Part shown: piece after piece, positions 1 through 6,998 of the stretch
Layout: each line of letters opens with the position of its first letter
Position numbering within the stretch: the first letter of the stretch is position 1
NCBI RefSeq assembly: GCF_014199595.1
Contig: NZ_JACHNX010000002.1
Coordinates: forward strand, 372,001-436,000
Direction of reading: 5' to 3'
DNA length: 64,000 nt
From: Sphingomonas yabuuchiae
GTDB taxonomy: Bacteria > Pseudomonadota > Alphaproteobacteria > Sphingomonadales > Sphingomonadaceae
Program-made: the position numbers and the translations under genes
The notes under the pieces: generated by a model
What the model saw: the letters and a program-made list of their open reading frames with translations, nothing else
What the model was told of the DNA's origin: nothing
Databases searched by the model: none

Positions 1-311
1 TGGTGAGAACCGGGCATCGGTCCTCGAAGACCGGGGAGGATGTGGCGGACGCCGCCTTCCAGATCGCAGCCGCCGCATCCCTTCCGGGCTGCACCGCCGA
101 GATCATCCATCTCGGTGACGACGATCCCACCACCCGGGTCACGTTCGATCACAAGGGATTGGGCAAGCAGACGGAAAAGCTCTCGAAGGCCTTCACCGCC
201 ATCGGCGAAGGCCGGTTCGAGGCCGACCGCTCCGACCGCACATGCCCCTTCTGCCCGGCCTTCTTCACCTGCGGCCCGATCGTGGACGGCAGCCTGCAAA
301 AAAATACCTGA
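1..311 (+). CDS. C-terminal end of a PD-(D/E)XK/RecB-type nuclease (5' truncated by window)
   Basis: The reading frame is open from the window edge to a TGA at 309-311, so only the last 100 or so residues are visible. They end with a Cys-rich segment, DRTCPFCPAFFTCGP. This resembles the terminal iron-sulfur-type Cys cluster (CxxC...C) of RecB/Cas4/AddB-like PD-(D/E)XK nucleases, which are often fused to UvrD-type helicases. The catalytic D/E/K residues would lie upstream and are not seen. A nuclease or helicase-nuclease directly ahead of a ubiquitin-like operon fits a defence island. Identification rests only on the Cys cluster and the general character of the fragment, so the family call is tentative; the CDS itself is likely real. 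Confidence 0.5.
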   Translation, partial: VRTGHRSSKTGEDVADAAFQIAAAASLPGCTAEIIHLGDDDPTTRVTFDHKGLGKQTEKLSKAFTAIGEGRFEADRSDRTCPFCPAFFTCGPIVDGSLQKNT

Positions 312-329
312 CCGGAATTACCGGTCAGG
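307..329 (-). terminator. hairpin with T-tract on the minus strand
   Basis: A perfect 9-bp stem, CCTGACCGG/CCGGTCAGG, encloses the loop AATTA and overlaps the nuclease stop codon. Seven A residues (298-304) lie on its left side, so the T-tract needed for intrinsic termination exists only for minus-strand transcription. On the plus strand it may only stabilise the 3' end of the nuclease mRNA. Confidence 0.45.
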
Positions 330-398
330 CCGCGCTGCCGGGATTGACCCTGTGAGACCGACGCAATCACGCCTCGGTCCACGGGAACACAATACACA

Positions 399-1142
399 AT
401 GTCCATCACCGAGAGCCACGACATCGACGATGTCGAACTCGCCGTGCAGCAGGATCGCCCGCTGCGCCCCGGCCGCTACCGCGTCTCCTTCGCCCTCGAC
501 CGGGTCGACTACAGCCCCATCATCCTCGACGATCCCGTCCCTCTCGGCCGCCAAATCCTGAAGGCTGCAGGGATCAAGGATATCGATGGGCACTCGCTGT
601 TCGTCATCACCCAAGAAAGCGACTTCGAGGACGTCCGCGCCGATGAGGAGGTCGATCTGCGCGATCGCCTCGCTCACCGGTTCATCGCGTTCAGCACGGA
701 CCCGCTCTACCGCCTCAAGCTCGATGACAGCCGCATCGTCTGGGGCCAGCCAAGCATCCCCGAGACCGTCCTGCGCTCGCTCGCCCGAATCGGCGACGAC
801 AAGGCGGTCTTCCTCGAAGTCCGCGGCGGCACCGACAAGCTGATCGAGGTGGGCACCCAGGTCGATCTCACCGCGGAGGGCGTGGAAAGGTTCATCACGG
901 CCAAGGCCAAGACCTCGTACTTCTTCTTCGTCAACGGCCAGCGCTACGAAACCGAGAAGAAGAAGCTCACCGGTGCGCAGATCAAGGCGATGGTGCCCGG
1001 CTGGGACGAGACCCACGACCTCGCGCTGGAAGGGCACGGTGACGAACCCGACCGCACGATCGGCGACGACGAGAGCATCAGCCTCGATCCAAAGCACGGC
1101 GTGCGCCGCTTCTCGTCAGTGCCCAAGGCGAACTTCGGCTGA
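399..1142 (+). CDS. multiubiquitin protein: three tandem ubiquitin-like domains
   Basis: The 247-aa protein appears to carry three ubiquitin-like beta-grasp domains at about residues 27-99, 102-167 and 172-247. Each ends in a related motif containing Arg-Phe (R94F95, R164F165, R237F238). This matches the bacterial multiubiquitin domain family, the presumed conjugated modifier of E1/E2/JAMM operons. The C-terminus is PKANFG, a single terminal Gly instead of Gly-Gly, so it might be activated without trimming. Its TGA overlaps the ATG of the E2-like gene by one base. A weak TTGACC at 344-349 could be a -35 element. I infer that it is the substrate of the downstream E1 and E2; the target and function are unknown. 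Confidence 0.85.
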   Translation: MSITESHDIDDVELAVQQDRPLRPGRYRVSFALDRVDYSPIILDDPVPLGRQILKAAGIKDIDGHSLFVITQESDFEDVRADEEVDLRDRLAHRFIAFSTDPLYRLKLDDSRIVWGQPSIPETVLRSLARIGDDKAVFLEVRGGTDKLIEVGTQVDLTAEGVERFITAKAKTSYFFFVNGQRYETEKKKLTGAQIKAMVPGWDETHDLALEGHGDEPDRTIGDDESISLDPKHGVRRFSSVPKANFG

Positions 1143-1525
1143 TGTCCGGGCCCGTCACCATGCAGCTGGAGCAGCTGCGGGAGCGGTTCGGCGGTGCGGA
1201 CGTCCGGCGGGTGACGAGCGACGTGATGCTCGTCACCGTGCCGAACGTCCGACTGCCGGAGGGGTGGTCGAAACCCTCGACCGCCATCCGCTTCATCATT
1301 CCGTCGGGGTATCCCTACGCGCTTCTCGACTGCTTCTGGACCGATGCCGACCTCACCCTGCAGGGCGGCGGCCAGCCCCAGAACACCGGGCTGAACCCGA
1401 TCCCCGGCGTCACCGAGCCGTTGCTCTGGTTCTCCTGGCACCTGACCGCGCCCTGGAACCCTAACCGCGACACCCTCACCACGTGGATGAACGTGGTGAT
1501 CAACCGCATGAAGGAAGTACGATGA
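1142..1525 (+). CDS. E2-like ubiquitin-conjugating protein (prokaryotic E2 family E type)
   Basis: The 127-aa protein has the E2 layout: a YP motif (residues 57-58), then a WNPNRDTL segment (about 105-112) matching the WSPxxT region of classical E2s, then a C-terminal helix. The stretch where a canonical E2 has its catalytic Cys reads LLWFSWHL (about 94-101) and contains no Cys. The only Cys in the protein is C64, just after the YP motif. His100 sits in the region where I recall this bacterial family having a conserved Ser-Arg-His segment. It starts one base inside the multiubiquitin stop codon and overlaps the E1 gene by four bases (ATGA), so translation is probably coupled. It is expected to receive the ubiquitin-like protein from the E1. 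Confidence 0.8.
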   Translation: MSGPVTMQLEQLRERFGGADVRRVTSDVMLVTVPNVRLPEGWSKPSTAIRFIIPSGYPYALLDCFWTDADLTLQGGGQPQNTGLNPIPGVTEPLLWFSWHLTAPWNPNRDTLTTWMNVVINRMKEVR

Positions 1526-2868
1526 GCGGCATTCGATTCCCGTCGCCGATCTACGGCCAGCTCACCGCAACGCTTCTAGACGCCCACGGCGTCGAAAGCT
1601 GCGCCATCGCCTATGCCCACTACGTCCCCGGTGCAGACGCGTGGATCGTCGCCGACGCCTCGCCTGTGCCGGACAACGCCTATGATCGCCGCGACCGCAT
1701 CTCCGCGGTGCTGAAGGCCGAGTATCTCCTCGAAGTCGCCAATCGCAGCCGGGTCACCGGTATGGCGGTGATATTCATCCACACCCACCCCGACTGCTCA
1801 ACGCATCCCACATTCTCAGCGACCGACGACGACGGCGAGGCCCAGCTCGCCCCCTACCTAGTACGACGGGGCGCCCCCGTTCCCCACGTCGCGCTCGTCA
1901 TCGGAGCAAATGGCTGCCGCGCCCGCCGCCTCGGATCGAATGACGAGATCAAGGTGTGGGAGGTCGGCCAACGCCTCGCCCTCCATTCTCCCGGGACGGA
2001 CGGCGCAGAACTTCAGCGCGAGGACCGACAGGTGCGCGCGTTCGGCGAACCCGGCCAGCGACGTCTGAAAAGCCTTCGCTATGGCGTCATCGGTGCCGGG
2101 GGCACGGGTTCGCTGGCCTGCCAGCAGCTCGCCCACCTCGGCGCGATGGACGTCACCGTCATCGACCCGGACGACGTTGAGATCACCAACCTCAACCGAT
2201 TGGTGGGTTCGAGCCCCGGCGATGTCGGCACGCCCAAGGTCAATGTCGCGGCCAGGATGATCCGGGCCGTCAACCCCGAGGCCCGCGTCAGTGCGCTCCA
2301 AGCAGACATCGTCGACGCGCATGTCGCCGACCTCCTTCCCACCTTCGACTTCGTGCTTCTCTGCACGGATTCGCACGCCAGCAGGGCCGTCGTGAACCAG
2401 GCCGCGCACCAGTATCTGGTGCCGGTGATCGACATGGGGGTCAGCATCACGGCCGCCGACAGTGTCATCACGCACGTCACCGGACGCGTTCAGATGATTG
2501 CGCCGGGCCTGCCCTGCCTCACCTGCACCGGCGCGCTAGACGGCAAGGCCATCCTTCGCGAGCTCCAGACGCCAGAGCAGCGCGCCGCCGATCCGTACGT
2601 GCAGGGTGTCCGCGAACCCCAGCCCGCCGTCATCTCGATCAACTCGACCGTCACCTCGCTGGCGCTCACCATGCTGCTGGGAGCCGTCACGCCCGTGCCG
2701 ACACGTCCGCGCCACCTCACGTATGATGGGCTGCGCGGGCGGGTGAGCGAAATGGCTGCGGCTAGCCACCCTGAATGCATCGTCTGTTCGGATTCCGGAG
2801 CAAGCGCGAAGGGGGCCGCGTGGCCACTGCCCGTTCGTAAGGCGTCTGCGAAAGGAGACGAGACATGA
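1522..2868 (+). CDS. JAMM metallopeptidase-E1 (ThiF) fusion protein
   Basis: This is a 448-aa two-domain enzyme. Residues about 1-150 form a JAB/JAMM isopeptidase domain with the zinc motif H87-T-H89-P and S99-x-x-D102, predicted to cleave ubiquitin-like conjugates. Residues about 185-420 form a ThiF/E1 adenylating domain with the nucleotide loop GAGGTGS (191-197), the NLNR motif (223-226) and CTDSH (281-285). Two Cys pairs (C332/C335 and C419/C422) look like a structural zinc site. The ATG at 1522 is chosen because it overlaps the E2 stop as ATGA; an upstream in-frame start at 1483 would overlap the E2 gene far more. Having activation and deconjugation in one chain is characteristic of multiubiquitin operons. 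Confidence 0.9.
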   Translation: MSGIRFPSPIYGQLTATLLDAHGVESCAIAYAHYVPGADAWIVADASPVPDNAYDRRDRISAVLKAEYLLEVANRSRVTGMAVIFIHTHPDCSTHPTFSATDDDGEAQLAPYLVRRGAPVPHVALVIGANGCRARRLGSNDEIKVWEVGQRLALHSPGTDGAELQREDRQVRAFGEPGQRRLKSLRYGVIGAGGTGSLACQQLAHLGAMDVTVIDPDDVEITNLNRLVGSSPGDVGTPKVNVAARMIRAVNPEARVSALQADIVDAHVADLLPTFDFVLLCTDSHASRAVVNQAAHQYLVPVIDMGVSITAADSVITHVTGRVQMIAPGLPCLTCTGALDGKAILRELQTPEQRAADPYVQGVREPQPAVISINSTVTSLALTMLLGAVTPVPTRPRHLTYDGLRGRVSEMAAASHPECIVCSDSGASAKGAAWPLPVRKASAKGDET

Positions 2869-3416
2869 GAGCGCCCGCAAGATGGCTAAACCTTGTCGGC
2901 GAGGCCGAATACCGTGACGAGGCGGAAGCTCAACTGGCCAAGCCTGGCGATGCCGTATTGGTGGTCCGAGGACGCACACGCTCGGTGGTCATGGCCTGCC
3001 CCGACGGCTGCGGCGAGACCCTCGTGGTCAACATCGATCCCCGCGCTGGCAAAGCATGGCGCATCGACACCCGTGGCGAAGGCCTAACCTTGTATCCGTC
3101 CGTCTGGCGTGACGGCGGGTGCGAAAGTCACTTCATCGTGTGGCGCGGTTTCCTGATCTGGTGCGACCGCTTCACCGTCGGGAACAGCGAACCGCGATAT
3201 GATCCCTCGATCGAAGAATCAATTCTATCGGCAATGGACGTATCTACGCCTCTCACCGCTGCAGCCATAGCAGACGCGATCGATGAAATCGTGTGGGACG
3301 TTAATCGCGCCGCGAATCGTTTGGTTCATCGTGGTCTTGCCCGTAGCTGGAAGGAAGACGCGACGTGGTTCTTCGTCCGTGTCGGTGATCGGACAAACGG
3401 AGGTACTTGCGAATGA
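2865..3416 (+). CDS. DUF6527 family zinc-binding protein
   Basis: The 183-aa protein starts at an ATG overlapping the E1-JAMM stop by four bases. Its N-terminal half has CPDGCGE (about residues 45-51), then C-E-S-H and W-C at about 86-100, which together form a plausible zinc knuckle or treble clef. This is the pattern of DUF6527, a family recurrently found at the end of multiubiquitin/E2/E1-JAMM operons. The C-terminal about 65 residues look like a winged helix-turn-helix. Its role is unknown. A RING-like E3 or a target-recognition adaptor is an attractive inference, because the operon encodes E1, E2 and peptidase but no obvious ligase. Confidence 0.75.
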   Translation: MRAPARWLNLVGEAEYRDEAEAQLAKPGDAVLVVRGRTRSVVMACPDGCGETLVVNIDPRAGKAWRIDTRGEGLTLYPSVWRDGGCESHFIVWRGFLIWCDRFTVGNSEPRYDPSIEESILSAMDVSTPLTAAAIADAIDEIVWDVNRAANRLVHRGLARSWKEDATWFFVRVGDRTNGGTCE

Positions 3417-3472
3417 TCGAACGCGAAGTTTCGATTATTCTGCGCCGGTCTGCTTTCGTCGGGACGGCATAG
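3413..3472 (+). CDS. 19-codon ORF coupled to the DUF6527 gene
   Basis: ATG at 3413 overlaps the DUF6527 stop as ATGA, the same arrangement as the two preceding junctions. A GGAGG lies eight to nine bases upstream. It encodes MIEREVSIILRRSAFVGTA and ends in TAG. It could be a genuine short basic peptide, the start of a decayed fifth operon gene, or chance. No family is recognised. Confidence 0.3.
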   Translation: MIEREVSIILRRSAFVGTA

Positions 3473-3823
3473 TGGCCGAGCGCGCGGCGGAATAGACGAC
3501 CGCTTTTCGCCGCGCGCTGCCCGCAAGCCAATAGGCCGTGCTCTTGATTTATGGCTCGCCTGCAAGCCGCATAACCGAACGACAGCTTCTGGGATGAACT
3601 CTCGATAAGCCTAACAGCCGAGAATTGAGCGACCGGTCGGTTTACGAAACCTGAACGGCAGGTTCCGACAAAAGCTGACGCTTACGTAATGAGCTTGAGG
3701 TCTTAAGTTGGTCGCGAACCGACTTTTGCGCTTGTGAACGGCGGGCCGGTTACCGAACCATCCGCCCCGAAAGACGTCGGGCAGCCTGCCACCAACCTAA
3801 CCCTCCTGGCTGTCAGCAATTAA
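3473..3823. other. non-coding stretch between convergent genes
   Basis: No convincing coding frame on either strand; the frames here are short and lack homology-like character. It separates the 3' end of the ubiquitin-like operon from the convergent minus-strand cluster. Confidence 0.5.
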
Positions 3824-3862
3824 ACTGCGGGATTATCCATCAGGGAAGAGATATCCCGCAGT
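3824..3862. repeat. 10-bp inverted repeat with 19-nt spacer
   Basis: ACTGCGGGAT (3824-3833) and its exact complement ATCCCGCAGT (3853-3862) flank a 19-nt spacer. It lies between the converging 3' ends of the ubiquitin-like operon and the next minus-strand gene. No T-tract follows, so it is a poor intrinsic terminator. An element boundary or protein-binding site is possible. Confidence 0.5.
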
Positions 3863-3891
3863 CGCTAAAATAGATGGTGGGCCCGTTCGAA

Positions 3892-4386
3892 TTAGGCCGC
3901 CAGCGGCCGGGTCCGGACGGCGGCACCATCGGCAAAGGTAGCGCCGCGAGCGACCAGCTTGGCGATTCGAGCCTCGGCGCGGGCGATGCCCTCGTTACGG
4001 TCGGCCGGCTGGTGGACCAGCTGGATCAGCTCGCCAGGCGCCAGCCGGTACGCCTTACGGATGCCGGACTGCGGCAGAATGATCGCCCGTGATCCATTGC
4101 GGCTCAGATACAGGCGGCAATCGGTCTGCAGGTGGCAGATGCCGTCACGTACCGCGCAAAGCGTGATGCCGGTCAGCTGATACCCGGCCTCGCCATCGGC
4201 AAAATCCAGGTAAACCAGATCGTTGCCGCTGCTGTGCGCGATGGCGCCGATACGCAGTCGCCCTTCGGCTCCGCCCATTTCGCCGGCGAGGATCGCCGCG
4301 CCGGGCTTCATCGCGCGGCTGCCGACCAGCATCTGGGCGACTGCCTCGGCGTGGCGGCGGATGATCGCGGTCTTGTCGGTCGTCAT
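3892..4386 (-). CDS. hypothetical protein
   Basis: The 164-aa soluble protein has no signal peptide or membrane segment. The ATG at 4386 is chosen because GGAGAAG lies six bases upstream; in-frame ATGs at 4401 and 4407 are alternatives. The middle has beta-rich character (about residues 45-120) and the last 30 residues are a charged helix. It is the distal gene of a minus-strand group with the relaxase-like gene and the 178-aa protein, but a hairpin at 4458-4483 separates it from them. I do not recognise the family. Confidence 0.6.
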   Translation of the reverse strand: MTTDKTAIIRRHAEAVAQMLVGSRAMKPGAAILAGEMGGAEGRLRIGAIAHSSGNDLVYLDFADGEAGYQLTGITLCAVRDGICHLQTDCRLYLSRNGSRAIILPQSGIRKAYRLAPGELIQLVHQPADRNEGIARAEARIAKLVARGATFADGAAVRTRPLAA

Positions 4387-4457
4387 TGTCGTCTTCTCCA
4401 TTTTCATCCCCGGATCGGGGACCATCCTTCTCCCTTCGTCTCTTGCCCCCGGCAGGC

Positions 4458-4483
4458 GGGCGGGACCGCTGCGGATCCCGCCC
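4458..4483 (-). terminator. strong GC hairpin downstream of the relaxase-like gene
   Basis: GGGCGGGA (4458-4465) pairs perfectly with TCCCGCCC (4476-4483). An inner CCGC/GCGG can extend the structure. No T-tract follows on the minus strand, so this may be an attenuating or mRNA-stabilising hairpin instead of a classic terminator. Confidence 0.35.
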
Positions 4484-4490
4484 GTCATGC

Positions 4491-5126
4491 TTAGCCGTCG
4501 CGGAAGTGCGGCAACCAAACGTCGTAAAAAGTCTCCCATTCCTGCTGGAATCGCGCCTGCGCGGTTTTGGCGACAAGATCAGGATGCACCTCGCCCCAGC
4601 CAGAAGAGCGATGGACGCGCGACAGACACACGACATGGGCGTGCGGACGACGAGCTGACAGCTCGTCGCCAGGCATATGCACCACGGTCATGCTGGTCAG
4701 TCGGCGCTTCAGTGCCAAGTGTTCCACCACGTACATGCCAACCAGCGACAGTATGTCGGCGGGTTGCCAGCTGTGCGGGAAGCGGTACGTCAGCACGACC
4801 GCCAGCAATTTCTGATGCGCTTTGGCTTTGGCGTCGTAGTCGTGGAAGATGCCTTCCAACACGCCGGGTTCGACCGCGACACCGGGCGCCGTGAAGATGC
4901 GGTGTGATGCGCAGGTGATCGGCCACAGTCCATCCGCTAGCCAGTCACGGTCAGCAGGCTTGCTAGGTTGCAGCTTGGCGCGAGCCAGATCGGCGACGCT
5001 GTTCTGCTTTCCCTTCGCACTCTTGCGCAGCAGGGCGTAGCTGAAATCCGGCGTCGAGCCGAGCGGATCGTCGTACACCATGTCGTCGGCATCCGACGGG
5101 CTGATCCAGGGCAGCGGCTTGCTCAT
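4491..5126 (-). CDS. small protein with relaxase-like (MobA/MobL) histidine motif
   Basis: In this 211-aa protein, residues about 105-175 resemble the HUH core of MobA/MobL-type relaxases: a hydrophobic strand (LLAVVLTYRFP), a helix ending in ALKRRLT, a strand (MTVVHMP), then RRPHAHVVCLSRVH with the metal-binding His-x-His. A full relaxase is much longer, with a helicase or primase tail, and has an early catalytic Tyr; neither is clear here. It starts one base inside the stop of the upstream 178-aa gene, so the two are probably co-transcribed. It could be a degenerate or stand-alone mobilisation protein. The relaxase call rests on one motif. Confidence 0.4.
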   Translation of the reverse strand: MSKPLPWISPSDADDMVYDDPLGSTPDFSYALLRKSAKGKQNSVADLARAKLQPSKPADRDWLADGLWPITCASHRIFTAPGVAVEPGVLEGIFHDYDAKAKAHQKLLAVVLTYRFPHSWQPADILSLVGMYVVEHLALKRRLTSMTVVHMPGDELSARRPHAHVVCLSRVHRSSGWGEVHPDLVAKTAQARFQQEWETFYDVWLPHFRDG

Positions 5127-5662
5127 CAGCGATCCCCCCAGACGGCGGCAAGGAAGGCATCGGCACGTTCCAGCCCGGGTTTCAGATCGCAGCCTCCGTC
5201 AGCGGCGGACAGCCGGGCCGGCCTCATCGGCCGCAGACGACCAGGGGAAAGGCGGAAAACCGCGTCGCTCTCGTCCGGTTCTGCAGGATCGGGCACCAGC
5301 CACGCCTCGTTGCTGCGTGAAAGCCACAGCCGGCGGGCATGATGCCAGACGGTACCGTGGCGCTGCCACTCGCCGACCGCACAATAAACGGTTCGATGTT
5401 CGGCGCTCGACGCTTTCACCACCAGCGCATCGCACCGGGCGATGCGGGTGCCGCGCTCGACGGTGTCGAGATCCCCGCGTGACGGCTCGATCGACGGCAC
5501 CAGCAGCAACTCGGCGGCGGCGATGTGAAGAAAATTGCGGAAAGGCATGGGCAGGATAGGCACCGATCGGTCGATCCGCCAACCGGCGCGCTCAGCGATG
5601 GCCAGCGCGCCAGACTGGGCGCGCGCCTGTGCGAGCTCGCGCTCGCGATTTACGATGTACAT
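5126..5662 (-). CDS. hypothetical protein, mobile-element cluster
   Basis: The 178-aa protein starts at an ATG at 5662 preceded by AAGG with a six-base spacer; longer in-frame extensions upstream lack a ribosome-binding site. It is Arg-rich with no membrane segments. The centre (residues about 45-135) has alternating strand-like segments and several Trp residues (GEWQRHGTVWHHARRLW). It overlaps the start of the relaxase-like gene by one base. No family is recognised; the pairing suggests a joint function in a plasmid or integrative element. Confidence 0.55.
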   Translation of the reverse strand: MYIVNRERELAQARAQSGALAIAERAGWRIDRSVPILPMPFRNFLHIAAAELLLVPSIEPSRGDLDTVERGTRIARCDALVVKASSAEHRTVYCAVGEWQRHGTVWHHARRLWLSRSNEAWLVPDPAEPDESDAVFRLSPGRLRPMRPARLSAADGGCDLKPGLERADAFLAAVWGDR

Positions 5663-5854
5663 GTAAGACCTTGATTTTGCGCGGGAGCGGCGGGCTGCTC
5701 GCCGGCCCCGCACCATCATTTCGCCTCTACGGCACAGCCGCAGGCACCTTCCAAACCTATCCCCGGCCGGCCCGGTCGTCTTCACCAACCTATCCGGGGG
5801 TGCATGCGTTCGACATGTACGCCTGAAGCCATCGGGCGGATGATGGCACCACGA

Positions 5855-6268
5855 TCAATGCCCGGTGCGGTACCATTTCACTTTCGGTGCTTCGACGCTG
5901 TCGATCGACAGGCGAACGGCTCGCAGATCGTCGATCGATCCGCAAAACAGCTGTGCGGGCGCTTTGTTGTCCAGTACGGCGAGCGGCAGATCGAGGGCGT
6001 GGCGGATGGCGTCGCTGTCATGATTGAGCCGCCATTCGAGACGGTGCAGGATGTTGACGAACAGCCGCAACCGTTGCTGCTGTTCGCAATCGAGTTGCAC
6101 CGACAGCCGCCCCTCGGCGATAAGGGCGACCGCCTGCTCGTGGGTCAGGTCGATCACCGCCATCAGATGTTCGGGCACCAGACGATGGGTCAGCATGATC
6201 CGTCCGGCAAGGTCGGCCAACGCCCAAACCGATGGATCCGACCCAGTTTGGCCGGGAGGCAAATTCAT
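5855..6268 (-). CDS. antitoxin Xre/MbcA/ParS-like protein
   Basis: In this 137-aa protein, the C-terminal half (RHALDLPLAVLDNKAPAQL, then a DLRAVRLSIDSV helix) fits the Xre/MbcA/ParS toxin-binding domain pattern of antitoxins (L..PN..L.G..P...L...DL..V...L). The N-terminal half is helical and could be the Xre-like DNA-binding part, though no crisp HTH stands out. No RES-domain toxin gene is adjacent, so it would be an orphan or a plasmid-type regulator. The start could also be the ATG at 6196, which has a better purine-rich upstream region. Confidence 0.45.
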   Translation of the reverse strand: MNLPPGQTGSDPSVWALADLAGRIMLTHRLVPEHLMAVIDLTHEQAVALIAEGRLSVQLDCEQQQRLRLFVNILHRLEWRLNHDSDAIRHALDLPLAVLDNKAPAQLFCGSIDDLRAVRLSIDSVEAPKVKWYRTGH

Positions 6269-6604
6269 TCTAATACTCGCGGAAGCAGGATCACCGCCCG
6301 GTCGGGTCGGATCAGGCTGCCCGTCCTTTCATCACGGCCGACAGCTTCGCTGGCTGCGGTCGTTTCCGCTCTTGTTGCTCTATCAGCGGCGCTTGCCGCT
6401 GCGCCTTCCGGAGCCGCTCAGGGCGGTGGAGGACCTGGCGCGGCACCGCGCCACACCGCCCGCACCGCCGGGCCTACACAGTAGCTGGTCATGCAAGAGC
6501 GAGACTGCCGCGACATGACAAGGGAACAATCGGCATAGCGATGACGATGGTCCGGACCAAGGCAGAATCAGGCGACCGGGACTTCGCTGCCCCTAATTTT
6601 CGCA
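6269..6604. other. non-coding stretch
   Basis: No supported gene. Plus-strand frames here are Arg/Ser/Ala-rich translations typical of high-GC non-coding or antisense sequence. Base composition drops toward A+T at its right end, just before the palindrome cluster. Confidence 0.4.
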
Positions 6605-6629
6605 GTAAACGTGGGTCCCCCACGTTTAC
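6605..6629. repeat. perfect 11-bp palindrome, 3-nt loop
   Basis: GTAAACGTGGG (6605-6615), TCC, CCCACGTTTAC (6619-6629) form a perfect hairpin. It is the first of three palindromic units within 160 bp upstream of the Fic gene. No T-tract follows. It may be an operator, a replication or transfer signal, or a cruciform. Confidence 0.65.
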
Positions 6630-6652
6630 GGTATTGCGCCCAACTTTTTTGC

Positions 6653-6678
6653 CATGTCAAAAAGCCTGTTTTGACATG
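6653..6678. repeat. perfect 10-bp inverted repeat with TGTCAAAA core
   Basis: CATGTCAAAA (6653-6662) and TTTTGACATG (6669-6678) are exact complements separated by AGCCTG. The TGTCAAAA core recurs in both arms of the next repeat, giving four copies in alternating orientation, as expected for a dimeric DNA-binding protein. Confidence 0.65.
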
Positions 6679-6713
6679 CCCCTAAATGGCGATTGTGAGG
6701 GTTCGGGGGACTG

Positions 6714-6765
6714 TTTTGACAGGGTCTTGGCGGCGGAGGGTGACGCGCGGCTTACCCTGTCAAAA
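6714..6765. repeat. 12-bp inverted repeat TTTTGACAGGGT/ACCCTGTCAAAA
   Basis: TTTTGACAGGGT (6714-6725) and its exact complement ACCCTGTCAAAA (6754-6765) flank a 28-bp GC-rich spacer. Both arms contain the TGTCAAAA core of the preceding repeat. TTGACA here also resembles a -35 element on each strand. Confidence 0.65.
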
Positions 6766-6818
6766 TGGTGGGGGGCAGGGTCTCGGGCTTGACCGCAGGC
6801 GACGAGGGTCGCTGGCTG

Positions 6819-6998
6819 TCAATGACCTCGTAGCGGACGCATAAATCGCCGGCCAGTGCCGCTAAACATCGAGTAGTTGCTGGCGTGCGGGGTGCCGAGC
6901 AGCATGCCCAGCTTGTGAAAATGGTGGTCGGCATAACGCTGCGGATCAGCTTCCACTACACGCTTACGCTCCACACAAAGATAGATCTGGTGCCTCGG
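6819..6998 (-). pseudogene. truncated/frameshifted coding remnant
   Basis: The minus strand reads through 59 codons of protein-like sequence (IYLCVERKRVV..., then DPQRYADHHFHKLGMLLG..., ending FMRPLRGH) to a TGA at 6819-6821. There is no ATG at its head. In another frame immediately upstream a second protein-like piece (LDQFAGIVPADAAMTE) appears, as if one gene were broken by a frameshift. The family is not recognised. Function is probably lost. Confidence 0.35.

Noticed and set aside
5855..6268. RES-Xre toxin-antitoxin pair
   Set aside because: The antitoxin-like protein is present, but no RES-domain ORF is adjacent on either side.
6605..6765. CRISPR array
   Set aside because: The repeats are palindromes of different sequence and spacing, not regularly spaced direct repeats with unique spacers.
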